Assembly: GCF_037176765.1 (NCBI RefSeq)
Contig: NC_090023.1
Location: forward strand, 103,448,366 to 103,512,365
DNA from: Anolis sagrei
Taxonomy: Eukaryota; Chordata; Lepidosauria; Squamata; Anolidae
Length of the DNA: 64,000 nt
Reading direction: 5' to 3'
In this document: piece by piece, positions 46,201-61,200 of the stretch
Layout of the letters: each line of letters starts with the position of its first letter
Numbering within the stretch: the stretch's first letter is position 1
Notes under the pieces: generated by a model
Database searches by the model: none
What the model was told of the DNA's origin: nothing
The model's input: only the letters and a program-made list of their open reading frames with translations
Made by a program: the position numbers and the translations under genes

Positions 46201-49200
46201 CTGGTTCTCTAATAGGAAGTTGCTTCAAAAATAATAGAGTGGGACCTTGCTATCTAGTATCTGCTGATGTTTAGTTTCAGGACTCCTGATTGATAGCAAA
46301 ATCTGTGGATGCCCAAGTCCTATTATATACAATGGCAGAATAATAATGGGTATCCCTAATATAAAATGACAAAATCAAGGTTTGCTTTGGTGATTTAAAA
46401 AACACTTATTTTCAAGTCACTGAGTGGTTGAATCAGTGGACACAGAGTCCATCGATATGAAGAGCTGACTGTAAATGTTTTTTTGTAAACTGATGCTCCT
46501 TGGTCCAAGGAGAAACAAAATAACAGTGGATTATCTGGTTTCTAGAAAGTACAGTTATAGAAATGCACAGCCTTTTGTCATTACATAAGTTTTATTTTTT
46601 ATGTCATTTAATTAATATTCAATAATCCAATTAGCAACGGTTTAGAACAGGGGTCCACAAACTAAGTTCAGTGGATCAAATTTGATCCTTCAAGGTCATT
46701 TACCCAGCTCCTGCCCTACATTTTAGACTTAGGGTTACCCTATGTCTGAAATGACTTGAAGGCACACAACAGCAACAATTCTAATTAATGATCTGATCAG
46801 CCCAAAACAGGCCCACATTTCTCATGGAAATACTGGTAAGTTTATGTTGGTTAAAATTGCTCTTCATTTTAAATACTGTATTGTTCTTTCATGGTATTTT
46901 CACACTACAAATAAGATATGTGCAGTATGCATAGGAATTCGTTCATGTTTTTTTCAAACTATAGTCCGGTTCCCCAACAGTCTGAGGGACCGCGAATTGG
47001 CCCCCGGCATAAAAGGTTTGAGGACCTTGGTTTAGACTGTTCGTATTGAAAAATACCTGCTAAGGATCATCAAGGCGTGCCCATCATCTTTGCTGTTGCA
47101 TAGCTCCTCCGCATTGGCTTCAAGAATAGCCAAACCAAACTGGAAAATGGCTTTGATCCCATCAAAGAAGAAACAGTCTACAATATTAACAGCACTTTCT
47201 AGAGGCATGATACTAAGAAACAGAGTGAGAAACCAAGATAGAGAAACAGAAGCCAGTGTGGAAAGGTCTTTTAGATGTTCAGCAAGTTCTGGTAGCCGTT
47301 CTTTGATGAGCTCTTCAAACACAGACTGGTCTACCTGAGCACCTGAAAACCAAAGGTCGTCACATTAGGCAAGACTAATATATTTGCAACGTTAACTTTC
47401 CAATCAAATACAGTTTGCAATTTAAGGCAATCTAATTCATCAATCATTATCTAACATGAAGTAGATTATTGTATGAAGCCTCATCTCCCTTCCCACAGCT
47501 CACAATGCCTAGTATTTCAGACTTTTTACATTAAAAAACGCAGAAGGGTGTTTTTTGCAACACTGTGATATAATAAACCTGCTAATTCAATATAAGAAGC
47601 ACTAGAAAACAAATATTTGGGGGGGAAGGACAATGATCAAAACGAAGTGTCACTGAAGAGTTGGCACAGCACACTATTACTGATGCAACGCACCAGGTAA
47701 TCTCAACCATGAAAAATCTGTGATGGAGCTGTTCTTTAACTGTCCACTACAAAAAATCCAAGTGAGGAAAAACTTCATTTGAAACAGTGCTAATGTTCCT
47801 GAATTCACCTCATTGATATACAGAATATTGTATAGCGAGAGATATGAGAGAAATAATGAGAAGGAAACCCACCTATCACTCGGTGATTAAAGTAATCTGG
47901 AAGCATCCTCTCGCACACAGCAACAAGCAACCAAAAGGCTTCTTCTTCTTTGGCATACAGCAACAAGGCAGAGGTCAAGATATTCATGGACTGTTCGGTA
48001 AAAAATGAAACAAACCCCACAATTTAGTTGTAACAAGACATCCTAAGACTTTTAATGGTTTAATTTATTTAGCACTAGGGATGGTTCCACACAGCATCTT
48101 AATGAAAGTGCAATCGAGTTTTTAAAATGCGATTGGACTCGCGCTGAAGTCCACCACCCCACCCCCCGCTAGAAAGCGTGTGCTTCTGGGGGAGAAGGGT
48201 GTCCAGATGCCCTGCTGAGCTGTCTAGCAGAGCACCAGGACACAAAAGAAAACCCCATTAAAAAGCCCTACAAAAGGAAAATAGCTCACCCAGCCTCAAT
48301 TTCCCCTTCTACAGATCTCTCCTGGGTCATAGCAATGGTGTGCCTGGAGAAGGGGGGGGGGGGGCTGGAGCCATTTACCCCCTCTCCCCCTTCTCCAGGT
48401 GCATCATTGGTACGACCCAGAAGAGATCCAGAGAAGGGGAAATGGGTGAGCTATTTTCTTTTTTAAAGGTTTTTTAAAGAGGGTTTGGGCGGGGTGGGAG
48501 TTGTCTTAGTTTTTTGGGCTCCAGGAGGCCAAAAGTCCCGAGACAGCTGTGTGGATTGGGACCAGAAGTCAGGCAATGCAATCTCCAGGACCAATCCATA
48601 CAGCCCTGGCAACTGGAAAGACACGGATCTTCCAAAAGACCCATGTCTTTCCAACTGATGAATTACCTCGGAACAAAGCAGGGTTTTTTTGCTTTATCCC
48701 AAAACCATTTGCATTTATCTGAGGCGTCGTCTGGATGCCCCACTTAAAGAAGTAGGAGAGCAAGTGTTTTAGGGCCTGTCTGGATGGGCCCTGGGTGCCA
48801 AAATGTTTTCAGTAGTTTACAGATGCTTAAAAATGTAGATATGATTCAAGGATAAAAGGACTGAGAAGGAAGAGGAAAGCAGCACTGGAGTAGCAGCTCT
48901 CCCTCTTGCTTCTAGAAGGGGCTGGTGATCACAGTGATTGATGGTCACTCAAGGAGGAAGGAAGAGAAGTAACCATCCAGTTCCCTGCTAGACAACAGTC
49001 TGAAGAACCTAGGTGTTCTACCTGACAGGCACAAATAAAGTAAGAACTAGCACTTGGGTGCTAAAAAAAACATTAAAGTAATGACTGCTGCAAAAGATAT
49101 TTCTTCCAACTCATATTCTTCCTTTTGTTGAATGACTAAGGCTATGTCTACACACAAAAAATCTATAATCACCCTGAAACTGTTGCCAGCAATCTCCATG

Positions 49201-52200
49201 ATGAATGGGAGCATCAGGTATATCCAAGAGTTTTGAGCCTTTAATCCAACTCTCCTCTATACTCCAGAGTTTGCAGGAAACTCCAGAGCATCCTGAGACT
49301 TTCCAGCTGTCTGGACAGCTTGATGTGTTCTGTTTCTGCCCAATCTATTGTCCACACACACTGCCGCCACCACTCTTTCGCTGAACTGAGTAGCTCAGAG
49401 AAAGGGATGGGCTGTCTCAGTGTGCCCCTCCACCAAGCCCCAGTGTCCACACAGCTCCCTGTGAATGCCTGGCCATTGCAGAACAATCAGCAAAAAGAAG
49501 GGGGCCATCCTGCCCAGCCATGCCTTGCTGATTGTGTGGATGACCCCTTATGATGTCAGCAAAAGTGACGGTGACAGTAAGGCACTTGCAGTGAGCACAG
49601 TGATTAGTGAGGAGTAGCAACAGCAGCACAGATGATAAGGGGATGGACTAGTGGGGGCAAAGCGGTTTTTGGACACCAATGTGGCATCTCAATGTGGTCC
49701 CTGTGGCTGTCATCACAGTTGATTCGGGGCCAATCTGGAACATAATGCTCCAGATGGCACTTGCTGTTACAGATTGGTAATAATCAGGAACAAGTGGAAT
49801 ATATTTCACTTATTTTAAGAGAGTGAATTGATATTAGTCCTTGTGGCCCAGTAAAACTTCACAGAGAAACTGGAGAGATGAGGAATCAGAATGGAGCTTT
49901 TCTAACGAGCTCCCATCTATCTTAGCCAAACTGAACCCTACAATTCTTAAATAAGTGCTTTATGTACTGATAGATACTGTAACAGATTTTTTTACCTGGC
50001 AGTAGCCAATTTTAGGGTTTCTATGCGCATAAGCTGTTAGTACTCTTCTCAAGGCAGCAATGCCTGTTTCGCTCTGGAAGGCTGGGTGTTCAGGTAATGA
50101 ACGGTGCAAGTCTCGCTCGATTTCCTCCGTTGCTATGCAACACATGCCCATGGACACTTCCACAAGGTTCTCATAGTAACCAGGATGGGAATACAAATCA
50201 GTCACAGCATCTAAACCAGAGGCAAATGCAAAACAGAAGACCAGTTACAAACCTGAATCTATTGAAATATAAACACATTATTTCCCCAAAGCACCTTGGT
50301 GATGATGCTGTCTCTCCTAGTACCTATGAAACTAGATTTTCCACATAGCTAATATATTCCTTAACTGAATTATACTGGAGCATGCAGCAATGTATTTTTA
50401 AGGGCAAACATTATCCAGAAGTCAGAACATCAATCTGAAATAGGGATGTAGAAGATCAAATCCTACATAGAAAAACAAGTAATTTCAGCAATTCCCCCTA
50501 AATCTGTCAGAATACAAGGGATTCTGCACAATTATTGGCTCTCCTTGTACTATTTTGTCTAGGGCATAATTGAGGAAAATTTATGTGCAGAAAAATACAT
50601 GTAGTTTTTCTGTGCAAGAACATATTTATTTATTTAAAACTTTTATATCCCGATCTTCTCAACCTCCATAGAGGGACTCAGACTGGCTTACAGCAAGGAT
50701 TCAATGCTAATAGTATAATCTAAAAACATCATATAATAACGAGTTAAAATATATGTCGATTAAAATTACAAATAAGCCACTAAAGAACTGTTTTCTACAC
50801 AAAAAGTAATATTATATGTTGGGGATAGTCTTATTATGTGTAAAATACAAATATCAACTGCACAAAAATTACTACTTTGTGCACAAAAAGTATATCTTGT
50901 GCTCCCCGTGCATGTCTTCTGCACTGGAATTTGCAAAACTAAAAACAAACTCACAATATGTAATTTGTTCCAGTGTATTGATTTATATACAGAAGGCATA
51001 CTTTTATAGAGGGGAAATGCATTTATTTACCACAAAAAAGTTTTTATACAGAAGCTCAAAAATATTGAGGATTTGCCCAGAAACTATATCAGACAAAAAT
51101 ATTTATAATCTTGTCTAAGGGAACTTATGCATGTGTAAGACATCAAGAAGATTTTCAAAGATGGGCAGCTGTAGTCTGCCAGGAGGTATTGAACTGTATC
51201 TCCCAGCAGCAGCATCCAGCACAGTCCAAAGCGTCATAAAAGTAATAGCCCAAAAGCATCTAAATGGGTCTCAACTGCCCATTCATGCCCCATATTAAAA
51301 CCCATTTCAAAGGAATACATTTAACCACACACATGTTGTATGCCTACAACATATCTAACCACACTCAAAAACCCAGTTTGTCACAATGAAAAGGTAATAG
51401 GAAATCTTAAGCCTGTAAAGATAAGATCTTAGCAATATCCACTCAGAGTCCTTCCACACAGTCATGCAACCCAGAATATCAAGACAGAATAACCCACAAT
51501 ATCTGCTTTGAACTGGGTTATCTGAGTCCACACCGCCATATATTCCAGTTCAAAGCAGATAAGGTGGGATTTTATTCAGCTATGTAGAAGGGGCCCCAGT
51601 TACATGCACTACACTATTCTGAAGTATATATTTAGCTGTACAGGATAATAAATGTTATGGATAATAAATGTTATGTTACTTTTAGTCAGTTATGAATGCG
51701 TAACATCTAAGTCTTGCGACTTTTTCATATTCACAATCCCTAAGTATTCCCTTATTTAAAGGATATTTAGGGATGACTTTTCTTCTCATTTTGAAGAACA
51801 ATGCAGAGGACTTTGGGTGTGTGGCTAAGCAAGAGGACTCTTTTCCTAAGTTTACACAAAAGATGGGCAGAGGAAGTGGGTGCCATTTCCTCCACCCATT
51901 CCTGCCTGGAAGGCTACATCAGCATATATTTGACACAACAGACAGATATAACCTTACTTGCAGTTGAATTTCTCCTGATTTGGGGGCATTTTTCAGAGTT
52001 TATTATGATTATGTTTATTTATACCCTGCTTTTTCTCTCCACAAAGAGGACTTATAGCGGTCTAGAGAAGGAACATTTTCTGGGGGACTGGGTGTTTTTT
52101 CTGATATGTGTGTAAACAGTGGGCTGATTTTTTTTAAAAAAAAAGCAAAACAAAGTTTGAGCGGGCTAGAGGCCTTGGGGGATGAAAACTTGTTGCATTT

Positions 52201-55200
52201 GTGTGTGTGGGGGGGGGGGAGCCCTCTGGAGAGTTTTCATGGGGAAAACTGTGTTTTTTTTAATGGAGGCGGTACTTTTAGGGATTCTAGGGTCCTCAAT
52301 AGCCAATGAGCTTCCCCTTTGTCTACCTATTGTCTACATAGTATGAGATATATGAACTACAACTGACTTTCTACTTTTTTTCAGTGCCTTACTCATTAAA
52401 GGTTTTTCATTTGTATACGATGAAAATTAAACCATGACTCATTTCCATTTCTTGTTCTTGTTTCAAGTCCCCAAAAAGAGGATGATGGAGAACAATCACT
52501 TCTGCTTCCTTCTTTCAGTAAGTTCAATAGTGACCAAAAAGCTGTCTATTTCTCTTTTGAAAGCAATTACACAGAGTTCTCACCTGAGAAAAGGAGCCAC
52601 AGTTTGCCTCGTAAAGTTTCAGGGATTCCCATAGCAACAAGTTTCCTAATTTTTTCTGTTCGAAACATACAGACCGTTCTGCCATACTCAGTAAAATGAT
52701 CATTCCACAGGCTCTCTTTGACCTGTTCCCTGGACTGAAAGCCAAGAAATTCATTTTAGTTCTATCATAATTATAGAAGTCTCAATGCAAGAAAATGGTA
52801 TCTCAGTAAAAAGTGTAATTTAGTGAGCAACAGCAGTCCCAAATCTTGGCAAATATGTATGCAGGTCCACTGAAATAGAAAAACTTTTGTAAATTCGCCT
52901 TTCATTTTCCACGTCTATAAGTCATTATTCAATTCAGATTCCATTATTCAATTTAAGTCATTATTCAATTCAGATTGCAAATAACAAAACAGGGCAGCTG
53001 AAATAAATGAAACATCTAGTCCTTATATTTAATGCAATGCAGGTACTTATACCCTATTTTTAATTCCAACAGAAGGTCCAGGATAGCTGGTAGAAAGTGG
53101 AAAATATTCTAAACAAATTTATCAAAATGGCAGTCAACACATTAGGGTTGAGATCCTGTTGGCAATACATGCATGTGCAAGTTCAACACATGCCAATGTA
53201 TATTTTGTAGTGTTGTTGTTGTTGTTGTTGTGGAGGTTGGTATTCTTTTCCGCCCTCCATAATACCTAAAACACGGAATGATGACTGTAATCTAGTTGGA
53301 AAGTTATGTGTAAACACTGTAGTTACAATGCTATACAGCGAATCTTGTCCCAGTCCTCAATTACTGGGCAGAAGCTGGTTGAACAATGGGTTAAATCCTT
53401 GTACTGGCAGGTCAGCAGGTCGAATCTGGCAAGAGTGAATTGAGCTCCTTCTGCCAACTCTAGTTCCCCATGTGGGGACATGAGAGAAGCCTCCCACAAG
53501 GATGGGAAACCATCAAACTTCCGGGCGTTCCCTGGGCAACGTCCTTGCAGACGGCCAATTCTCTCACACCAGAAGCAACTTGCAATTTCCCAAGTAGCTC
53601 CTGACATGAAAAAGTACAATAAATTCCTCTGTTACTCAGAAGCAGCTAACTAACATTCCTATCCTCCCATTAAAATGTCCCGAGTGTCAGACAGGAGTAG
53701 GACCCCTGTCACAAGTTCTCATCATATCGTCATACAAGGCAATGGGTAGAACTGTTACCTGTTTTGCTAACCACAAGAGAACAGAACCTTGATCGCAGTG
53801 GCTGCTGCCAGGTAGGTGGGGACCAGGAGACTTTTATGGTCCCTATGTATCCCCTAAGCCAGTGGCTATGTATAGATCATGATTATGTATAGATCACGAG
53901 TGTGTAACTCTAGGTTCACCGAGACCTCTAGAGAACCCTGCCAGATTTCAAGGAATGATATCATGGGTCTGCTGCATTTGGTATAAAGACACAGGGCATT
54001 TTCCAATCTTTCCCTGATGCCCCCTTTTCGCTCTCACTAAATGGGTCTTGGGAGAGGGGGTGCTGCAGCACCTAGACTGTGAATCTGGCTGAGGTTGAAT
54101 GGAGAGATGCAGTTCAGATCTTTTACAATCCAGAATGTTTACTCTACAATTCTACAGTGTCTCAAAACCTTTTCACTATGCTCTCCAGAACCTCAGTCTA
54201 TATATGTCTGGGACTGGAACTGATCATGGTGTGTAGGTAATGCCTTCACTGGAACATGGGACAGGAAGACAATCTGTATACTTTTGGCAGCATCTTTGGC
54301 CTGATTTAATTCTAGAAAAGGCCTTTTCCCCCCAAACATGAAATTTGCAGAAATTACTTTTGCTTTTGGAAATCAAACTAAAAGGTGGCATCCCTAGATG
54401 CTGCAGAAGGTAAGGTGCTGAACTCACTGTTATTTTATGACCTACTTTCAATTTTTTTTACATACCATCCTAAAGTCCAGTCCATCTGCTGCAGGAGGAT
54501 GAAATGCTGAACTCAGAGCCTCTGCATTCAGCAGGTGTCTATTATTCCTGTCATTTTCATCCCTGCTGTTGTTTTGAGAAGCTACTATTCCCAAGTCCCC
54601 AAATTCATAGTTGGTATGTGATGGGTGCAAATTCTGTCATAAATAAAGAAAACAGAACTGATTTGATTGCCAGTACAGTCTAGTCCCAGTAACAACTAAA
54701 TACAACAAAATAGTTTAACGGCAGACAATGTATGTAATCTTGCAGGTCTCAGTAAAGTGCAGTAGGTCCGAATGAGGATTTATACAAGGCTAGGCCATAG
54801 CCCATGCCATTAACTTACTGAACAACTTCTGAAGCCCCCCTCCCCAGCCTGCTTTGTAGAGAGCATGCAAAATAACAGAAAGTTGGGCTACATCCCATCC
54901 CTAGAAGCAAAATGATGGCAGCAGTGCTGAGACCTCCAGATGATGTTGATAGAGATGAAAGGTATCAGCAGAAATGCAACCAGCTATTTTCCTGGTCTCC
55001 TTGATCTCCATCCACATGGAAATTGCCATTTTGGGAGCACAGAGTGCAGCAGAGAAAAGGTGAGTTTTGGTGGAGATATATTATAGTTATATGCTGGGGA
55101 TATGCCTCCTGATATAGTGTCTCAGCCTATATTCACTTAATCCTAAGGCAACACAGCTATTAATATTTTTGTTTTAAACACAAATATTTCTTTTAATTTA

Positions 55201-58200
55201 AATAATATTAGTTAAATATGCCCAATGTCCAGGTTGAAAAAAGTCAAACATTTCATACCAGATCTTTGCTTTTTGAACTATGACGGAGTGCTGGATTGCT
55301 GGCCTTCACTTGTTTCAGTCTCAGAAGCAGACTCTCCACCAGGGTATCTCTATCCTTCAGGTCAATGAACTGAAAGGCTGTTTTGCTTTTGATGCTAATG
55401 ATGATTGGATTGGGAAGAAGACTAGTGTCCTCCATCTTCTCAATACTGGCCACCTGTCATAATCAAATATACACAATGTATTCGTCCACAGAGAGCCAGC
55501 ACGGTGTAGAAATCTGAACAATGGACTAGGACTCTGGAGAATGCGGTTCAAACCCACTTAACCATGGAAAACCATTTGATGACCTTGGGCAAATCATAAA
55601 AATGTAAAAACATGCGTAATGACTACGTAGGAGCTTGAAGAAGGTGGCTGAACTTTTTCCATCTTTCAATACATGCCACTGTTTTGGATTGCCCATTTAA
55701 ACAGAGCCCCATTTGGGAAGATCAAATTGCATTTTGAGACAATAATGTGAACAAATCTTGCTGAGAAAACTCATGATAAGATCGCTATAAATTGGGAATG
55801 ACTTTAAGTCACACAATAACCAATTCATCCATAACACTTGAAGACATTCTTGGTACTCATGTGCCAGAAGAGAAAATCAGAAAAGGTTGTACATTATGTA
55901 TGTCAGTACCACAAAATATTTACATGCTCTCTATTAGCAGGGCACAAAACCCCCAACTGATGTTAGCATCCAAGTACCTGTGTTTATCTTCAGTACATTT
56001 GTGGTAGCCTTAACATTAATATCACCATAGCTTAGATCTAAAGAACAATTCCAGCTCTATGTACCCAAGGCATTTCAGACAAGACTCTCCAAGAATTCCT
56101 TATGCTGCAAAGAAGGGATTTTCCTCAAAACCAAAGGTAATTTGAAATCAGCTTTACAAGCCTGAACTCTTGACTCTTAAAATAGCTTTTGTCCATAGAA
56201 ACAGTGCCCTATTGGTCATCTCCCAAGGTCTATCCTCACAGCCACTTTTTAGAAATGTCACTTGCACACATGCATTGAAAGGGTAGTAAAAATTCATGAT
56301 GAGCATTATGGCTGCGGTTAGCACAGCAGGTAAAAATCCGGGATGAGTATTATGGCCGTGGTTAGCACAGCGGATTAAACCACCAGTTACAGAAAATTGT
56401 GCCGATCGGAAGGTTGACAGTTCAAGCCGCAGGTGGGGTGAACTCCCACCTTCTGCTCACCTAGCAGTTCGAAAACAGCAATGTGAATAGATAAATAGGT
56501 ACCACTGTTGGCGGGGAGGTAAAAAGGTGCCCCTGAAGACATGCCAGCAATTCGATCAGGAAGGGGGCGCCCACAGACAGGCTCCTCAGCGTGGAGAAAT
56601 GGAGCGGCAGCACCTCCTGATGGCCGAGTCAAGCACAGCCTCCAGGTGCCAGAAATGAAAAAGAGGGGAAGCCTTGCCTCTGTCTGTGTAATGTCTGTCT
56701 TTGTTAACTGTATAACAGCATTGAATGTTTGCCATATATGTATTCTGTAATCCGCTCTGAGTCCTCTAGGGGAGACAGAGCGAAATATAAATAAATATAT
56801 TGGAGGCATTATATTATACACTGCCAAAAGGATGTACAAGGGAATTCAGAAATTAATGTGTTATAATGTTGCCAAATGTGCTTAGAAAAGCTTAACATTG
56901 ATTATTTATTTATGTATTTATTTTAGACTTTTATCTATGACCTCTCAATACGTAGACCAGGTCCTGAAGGTGATGATTATTGCTCAGTGAAGAGAAGCAA
57001 ATTATATTTCAAAGAGCAAGCCTTGCTTGATAATAAAATATTATATGCAAAAGAGTGACTTTTCATAAAAATATGGTGTTTATAACAAAAAAAGTATCAG
57101 AGAAGGAGGAAAAGACTGACCTCTACAAGTGGAATAAGAACATTACAACAACCATCTTCTTTGCTGGCAAAACAGATATAGCTATCCGAGGCAAACAGTT
57201 TTCCAGCTGTGTGACAACGGCTGAAGGGAGTCCACAGGGAACAGTCCATAACTTCATGCAGCTTCTCTTTCTTTGGTAACCTGAAGAAAGCTCTGAAGTA
57301 CTCATTCCTGGCTCTGGAATCAAGATCCCTTAAATGATGGAGGAGAACAAAATGTATTTCAAGCCTGAAACTTAACACCAATGCTGTTCCACAACATCAT
57401 TTTAAAATGAAGTTGCCATATTAACAGTTTTGGGGATAACTGATAGATATATGTATCACCTTTTTTTTACTATTAAGAATTGCATCAAACTGAGAGCGCT
57501 TCCAGATAGGTCAAAATCTGCATTTCAAAAGTGGATTTAAAAATCTCGGAACCTGGGGTTATTGTCCTGTAGCTCCCGCATGCCCCCCAAATCTTCTATG
57601 CTGGTTAAGACTGCTGGAAATTTCAATCACAACTAGTGAAGATACACATGATTACCCCCGACACAGGTAATCATGTTAAAGCAGCTAAGGTAGTGGTTCT
57701 CAACCTGTGGGTCCCCAGATGTTTTGGTCTACAACTCCCAGAAATCCCAGCCAGTTTACCAGCTGTTAGGATATCTGGGAGTTGAAGGCCAACACATCTG
57801 GGGACCCACAAGTTGAGAACCACTGAGCTAAGAATTTTAATACAATAGTAAAAGTGTACTCTTTGTTCCTTTGCAAAAGAACATCAAATGCATACTTAAC
57901 TGATAGGATCAACTTTGACATTAAGCTCAAGGTAAAAGTTAACCACTTCTGAACAAATGTTGCCAAGAAGACCTCAAAACACCATATTTCTGCCTTCAGA
58001 TCACCATAAGCCAGAAATGACTCTAAGGTTCAACAATAAACCAACAGACTACTGATTTTCCCTGCCTTTGGAAGATTTCAGTTTACCATGTTCACGGGTG
58101 AACAATCTGATTTTAATCTCAAGAGTTCAAAACACGTTGATTCTGAAATATGCACTTAAATAATCACAAAGACACATGCAATCCCATCCCTTAGAAGCCA

Positions 58201-61200
58201 GATAATGGCAAACTAGTGTGTCTATAGAGGATTTACAGGAATGCTCCCCACAGGAACACACTATTTGTTAATTAACAGTAGTTATTTTTCTCTTTGAAAA
58301 ATTCTCTTTCTGTTCCACTGAAACAATGCAAGGTGTGGACTAGAAACATCCAAGGAGTGCCTTCTGGCATCTGTTCTCTAATTGACAACACAAAGTAAAC
58401 AAATGTGTCCTGATGGAAGGCATTTAGAAGTTAGGATTTTCTTTTCATCTCTGCTAAATGGCATAAAAACTACTTAGCATCATTATTTTGCTAAAATCAA
58501 GGGGGAAATTACTTTAAAATGAAGGACAGGCTATGGTTTTCTTAAGCAAGACTTCCTGAGATATGTCATCTCTATTTTGCTAAATAACAAACGGAAAATA
58601 GTATACAAAAGGAATGCAAGATTGTGTTAATGATCTACATTTCCTTACAGGGCATGTAAAGATCTGCTCTTATGACTAAGCTTTCACTTAGCTCAGCACT
58701 AAAAAATTTTTCCATTCTGACCAAAGTAGAAACAAACTAAGATAACATCTCTATGTTTGCAAAATCTTCTTTGCCAAATATATATAAATAAGACAAGGTG
58801 AATTACCTGCCTTTATCTACATACAAATGTAATTTTTAAAATGGGCTGGATGTTGTGCCATCTTTTTGTATTAAATTGTACAAATGCATATAAAATATTT
58901 CTATACAATGCCTATGTATCTTTGAGCTTCACTCAAGAGTTCAGCTGATAAAAAGCCAAAATGTTCAATGTAAATTAAAGATTTTGTTCTATTTTGATAA
59001 ACAGGTTGTGGTATAGTCTCATCATTTATAAATTGAATATATTACAAGGTGCATACAACAAACAGAAGTAGATGTAATGGCTTCTTATTCCAAATTCATA
59101 CTGCATCCATTGCCCTGACCCTTCCTGTTATCTTCTGCTGATCTTGCCAAAATGCATCTATAAAAAGGAGAAGCTATTTCATATTTAAGATATGTTTTCA
59201 AATTATTCTAAGGGAACGTTGAGGTATTTGCTTCTGGTGACAGCCTGATCTTTAGACAGTGCCCTGCTCTGGTCCTCAGCTTGAAACTCAGGAAGAGGGC
59301 AAACAAGTTCAAACAAGTTCGAAGACAATGGGCACATTTATACTAAAGACAAATTGAAAACATGGTGTTCAAATGATGTATGGTGCAAATATGTGCAGCA
59401 AGAAGAATTAAAGACTTTAAACTGGGATCAGTAAAAACAGGGAATATTCCAAAATAGAGCCTGCAATGCACATCTGTGTGCTTAAGTGCAAATGAAGGTA
59501 GTCTGCTGTTCACAGGGGCTCCCATTGCCACTTGCTTTGCCCTGCACTCATCAGTATAGAGAAAAGGGAATTGATAGAGGCCATGTCACCACTCTCACTG
59601 CTGCTGGAGAGTGTGAGTGGGAAGAGGGGAGTGCCCGTGATGACCAGGAGTTCTCCTGGAGCTCTGTAGTTGTCTGGGACAGTAATGGCAACAAGGAAGG
59701 TAAGGTGGTCTTGTCTTCCAAACAAGCTTCCAAGCATGGTCTTTCAGCAAGCTTTCAAGAATGACTAGTCCCTAGGTCCAGTCCCCAAGTTACTAGATAG
59801 TACTTCACTAGATAGTAGTTCTGCACTTCATCCAATTCCCCACCCCTATGACACCTTGTTTACACTATCCCTTGCTCAGCCCTTTTATAGCTGATTATGT
59901 CTATTTTAGTACTCCTGGCCATTGGTGCTGTTGAACCTTACCTGATGGAGCCCCCAGTGGCGCATTGGGTTAAAGCCTTGTGCAAGCAGGAGTGCTGACC
60001 GACAGGTCAGCAGTTCGAATCAGGGGAGAGAGGGTTCAGCTCCCTCTGTCAGCTCCAGCTCCCCATGCAGGGACATGGGAGAAGCCTCCCACAGGAATGG
60101 TAAAACATCTAACACTTATTTATTTACAATACTGCTGCAGGTTGAGGACGGAGTGTGTGTTTGCCTCTGCAGCCAGTCTGGAGTAACACTGAAGATGTGA
60201 GGCATAATCACAATACCAAGATTTTTATTATTGTTATGATCACAACATAATGATGTATATAAACAGACAGGTATTAGTTTCTGTGAACAGACTTTTGTAA
60301 AGCAATTAAGAAAAATAAGGGAAAAAAATAACAAGTATGCCTTTTGATAGTTTTGGAATTTTTAAAAAAGATTTATATGATTGTGTTAATAGTGTTATGT
60401 TTATGTTTTAAATGCCTACTCTGTATGTTTCTGTGTTGCTTTGCTTATGTGGAAACCACTCTGAGTCCCCTAGGGGAGATAGAGCAGTATACAAATAAAG
60501 TTTTATTATATTTATCATAGTTCTACAAGCTTGGAATGAGAATCTTTCTACTCCAACTGAGATGGAGCTCACAAGAATCAAACTACTAGGCTTGGGTAAC
60601 CATGGAAAAATTTGGTTCTAAACTCATTTCGTTTTTAGGGGGGCCTTGCATTTCGTTTTTTTAAAGAATTCTGAAATTTTCCTTTAAAAAAGTTTGAAAT
60701 ATACAAAATTTCATAAAGTTACAAATCGATTCGTTAATGGCGGACGCGATTGCGCAATATGCTAAAAAACCCTCCCAATGGGACAGGGGGAACTTCTGAA
60801 GCTTCCCTCTCCCTCTGTTGTTGACTGTTGGTGTGATAATTTATTTTTTATCACTGTTAAAACAAACAACAACTATAAAACTTGCACCAGACATACGGAA
60901 ATAATTACGGAACAATTACGAAACAATTTCGAAACAATAACGAAACAATTACGAAACAATACGAAATAAATTGGAAAAATTGTTTCGATTTTTAATTACT
61001 CCTCACAGTAGTCCTGCATGGCTCAATATTGGATCATAAGCTAATTTAAATACGAATTAATAACGAATTACGAAATTAACGAACCCAAGCCTACAAACTA
61101 CATATGGCACTACTAATTTTCTAATTTCAGTTTCATATCTGTCAATTTACATGAAAGGGATATGTGTAACATTTTACAGTAGAAGATAAATCTGTCCTTT

